A stretch of 8,553 nt of DNA from Propionibacteriaceae bacterium (GTDB lineage Bacteria > Actinomycetota > Actinomycetes > Propionibacteriales > Propionibacteriaceae). Made by a program: the position numbers and the translations under genes. Position 1 is the stretch's first letter, and each line of letters opens with the position of its first letter. A model generated the notes under the pieces. That model saw only the letters and a program-made list of their open reading frames with translations, did not search any database and had not been told where the DNA came from. The stretch is taken from NCBI GenBank assembly GCA_024636075.1, contig JAGXHS010000109.1, forward strand, positions 1-8,553, in the 5' to 3' direction. Positions 7,031 to 8,553 of the stretch are shown piece after piece.

Positions 7031-8530
7031 TCAGCCGTCCACCACAGTGTGGGTGAGCAGCAGCTCAGCCAGGGTCACGGCCTGCCGGGATTCCAGATCG
7101 GAGAGCTGCTTGCGGCAACTGAAGCCGTCGGCCAGCACGATGGCGTCCTCACCTGCTGCCCGTACGGCAGGCAGCAGGTCGTGCTCCGCGACCGCAACCG
7201 ACACCTCGTAGTGCCCCTGTTCGACACCGAAGTTGCCCGCCAGGCCACAGCAGCCACCGACCGTCACGACGTGGGCACCAGAGGCGTCCAGGATCCGCTG
7301 GTCGGCGGCCCAGCCGAGTACCGAGGCATGGTGGCAGTGCGGCTGGGCAACGATCGTGTGACCACTCAGGTCTGGTGGCTGCCACCCCGCGGTGTCGCTC
7401 AACAGCTCGGCCAAGGTGACGATCGCCGAGCTGACGCTTGCCACCCGAGGATCGTCGATCAGTTCGGCGGCGTCGCTGCGCCACACCGCGATACATGACG
7501 GTTCCATCCCCACGATCGGCACGCCACGTTCCGCGATCGGAGCGAGCACGTCGAGCGCTGCCCGCAACTGCCGCCGGGCGCCTTCCAACTGGCCGGTGGT
7601 GATCCACGTCAGTCCGCAGCACGCCGTCTGCTGCAACACCGACACCCGGTGGCCCGCGTGCTCCAGCACCTGGATCAGCGCAGGTAGCGCGGTGCCGGTG
7701 AAGGAGTCAGTGAACGAGTCCACCCAGATCACCACTTCCGGGCCAGACTCAGGTCTTTCTGCAGTCCGGCGATGTTCCCGTCGCGCCGAGCCGCCGACCC
7801 GGAACGTGGGCATCGGGCGACGCTGGTCCACCCCGGCGGCAGCTCGCACCAGATTCTTCAGCCCCGGCGTCTGCGTGCCGAGGTTCGCCATCAGCCCCAT
7901 TCCCGGCAACCGGGTCACCATCCGTCCCCAGCGAGGCAACCACCCCAGGGCGTAGTGGGTGCGCGGACGCAGCCGACCCCGGAAGGATTCGTGCAGCACC
8001 CGGGACTTGTAGCTGGCCATGTCGACCCCGGTGGGGCAGTCCCGACCGCAGCCCTTGCAGGACAGACACAGGTCGAGAGCCTGGTGCACCTCGGGTGAGC
8101 GCCAGCCGTCGCTGATGAGCGAACCGTTGACCATCTCCTGCAGGATGCGTGCCCTGCCTCGGGTCGAGTCCTTCTCGTCCCCGGTGGCCAGGTACGACGG
8201 ACACATCACGCCGCCGGATGCGGTGTTGTTCGCCAGACACTTGCCGACACCGGTGCAGCGGTGCGCGTCTCGGACGAAGTCCGGCGCCTGGATCATCAAC
8301 GGTGAGGTGCGGGCGGCCGCCATCCGGATGTTGGCGTCGATCGGCTGCGGATCGACCAGCACGCCCGGATTCATCAGGTTGCGCGGATCGAACTCGGCCT
8401 TCACCGCACCGAACAGGTCGAGCGCTTGGCGGGAGTACATCGCTGGCAGCAACTCCGATCGGGCCCGGCCATCCCCGTGCTCGCCGGACATCGAGCCACC
8501 GAATCCGGCGACCAGGCGGGCGGCCTGCAC
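7031..8530 (-). CDS. FAD/iron-sulfur fused 2-hydroxyacid dehydrogenase (YdiJ/GlcD-GlpC type), C-terminal half
   Basis: Counting from the first complete genomic codon (8530-8528), 499 residues run to TGA 7033-7031. Residues 1-60 are the end of an FAD-oxidase C-terminal domain with the SGEHGDGR motif (16-23) and FDPRNLMNPG, as in D-lactate, glycolate and D-2-hydroxyglutarate dehydrogenases. Two ferredoxin-like 4Fe-4S sites follow: C92, C98 and C110-P, then C155, C158, C161 and C165-P. A GlpC/heterodisulfide-reductase-like half follows with two cysteine-rich motifs: CCG (304-306) with EPSC (343-346), and HCHH (398-401) with CCG (427-429). Such fusions are usually about 950-1,000 residues, so roughly the N-terminal half, with the FAD-binding domain and start, is missing beyond the contig end. 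It probably oxidises a D-2-hydroxyacid and passes electrons through the clusters to the respiratory chain; the exact substrate cannot be told. Apparent ATG starts at 8548 and 8546 are inside adapter and are not real. Confidence 0.9.
   Translation of the reverse strand: MQAARLVAGFGGSMSGEHGDGRARSELLPAMYSRQALDLFGAVKAEFDPRNLMNPGVLVDPQPIDANIRMAAARTSPLMIQAPDFVRDAHRCTGVGKCLANNTASGGVMCPSYLATGDEKDSTRGRARILQEMVNGSLISDGWRSPEVHQALDLCLSCKGCGRDCPTGVDMASYKSRVLHESFRGRLRPRTHYALGWLPRWGRMVTRLPGMGLMANLGTQTPGLKNLVRAAAGVDQRRPMPTFRVGGSARREHRRTAERPESGPEVVIWVDSFTDSFTGTALPALIQVLEHAGHRVSVLQQTACCGLTWITTGQLEGARRQLRAALDVLAPIAERGVPIVGMEPSCIAVWRSDAAELIDDPRVASVSSAIVTLAELLSDTAGWQPPDLSGHTIVAQPHCHHASVLGWAADQRILDASGAHVVTVGGCCGLAGNFGVEQGHYEVSVAVAEHDLLPAVRAAGEDAIVLADGFSCRKQLSDLESRQAVTLAELLLTHTVVDG
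7051..7070 (+). terminator. Possible ettA terminator hairpin inside the convergent gene
   Basis: TGAGC (7054-7058), loop AGCA, GCTCA (7063-7067) form a perfect 5-bp stem that can extend by two further G-C pairs after one mismatch. It lies about 23-42 bases past the ettA stop, within the antisense 3' coding end of the neighbouring gene. There is no T tract. As the gap between the stops is only two bases, any terminator for either gene must lie inside the other gene. Confidence 0.25.
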
Positions 8531-8531
8531 G

Positions 8532-8553
8532 CTGTCTCTTATACACATCTCCG
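8532..8553. other. Untrimmed Nextera/Tn5 mosaic-end adapter at the contig end
   Basis: Positions 8532-8550 are CTGTCTCTTATACACATCT, the 19-base Tn5 mosaic end used in Illumina Nextera libraries. The next three bases, CCG, match the start of the i7/read-2 side of the adapter. This is synthetic sequence left by library preparation. On the minus strand it creates false N-termini reading MCIRDS and MYKRQ, which are recurring artefacts in metagenomic protein collections. Genomic sequence ends at 8531. Confidence 0.97.

Noticed and set aside
8531..8548. Start codon of the dehydrogenase at 8548, giving a protein that begins MCIRDS
   Set aside because: The codons come from the Nextera adapter; the true gene continues beyond the contig end.

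Overview
This G+C-rich window has strong C/G third-position bias, GTG and TTG starts preceded by purine-rich Shine-Dalgarno sites, and typical actinobacterial proteins. It is most likely a metagenomic or draft contig from an actinobacterium; Propionibacteriales is a guess from protein flavour. The last 22 bases are not genomic. They are Illumina Nextera/Tn5 adapter, so the window appears to end where an assembled contig ends.

Layout, left to right. (1) Positions 3-155 hold the last 50 codons of a probable exported small protein cut by the left edge. (2) Positions 228-1619 encode a PrsW-family intramembrane metalloprotease, possibly from a leaderless transcript. (3) A 122-base gap carries a candidate promoter and a clear ribosome binding site. 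(4) Positions 1742-3598 and 3598-5225 encode two membrane-anchored, dynamin-like/YfjP-type GTPases whose stop and start codons overlap in TGATG. The second is interrupted near its 3' end: after a run of six G the frame meets TGA at 5032, while the missing 64 C-terminal residues continue in the -1 frame to 5225. (5) A short intergenic region (5226-5342) has a perfect 7-bp hairpin and a good extended -10 promoter for (6) ettA at 5343-7028, a ribosome-associated ABC-F ATPase. (7) On the minus strand, converging on ettA with only two bases between the stop codons, is the C-terminal 499 residues of a fused FAD/iron-sulfur 2-hydroxyacid dehydrogenase, cut by the contig end.

Functionally, the core is a translationally coupled pair of membrane GTPases, likely a hetero-oligomeric membrane-remodelling machine comparable to Streptomyces DynA/DynB (from memory, not verified). 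An intramembrane protease lies upstream, and ettA and the dehydrogenase are separate units. No RNA gene, CRISPR array, insertion sequence or attachment site was seen. The points most worth checking are the frameshift in the second GTPase, the different guanine-recognition motifs of the two GTPases, and the adapter, which fuses artefactual N-termini onto minus-strand ORFs.
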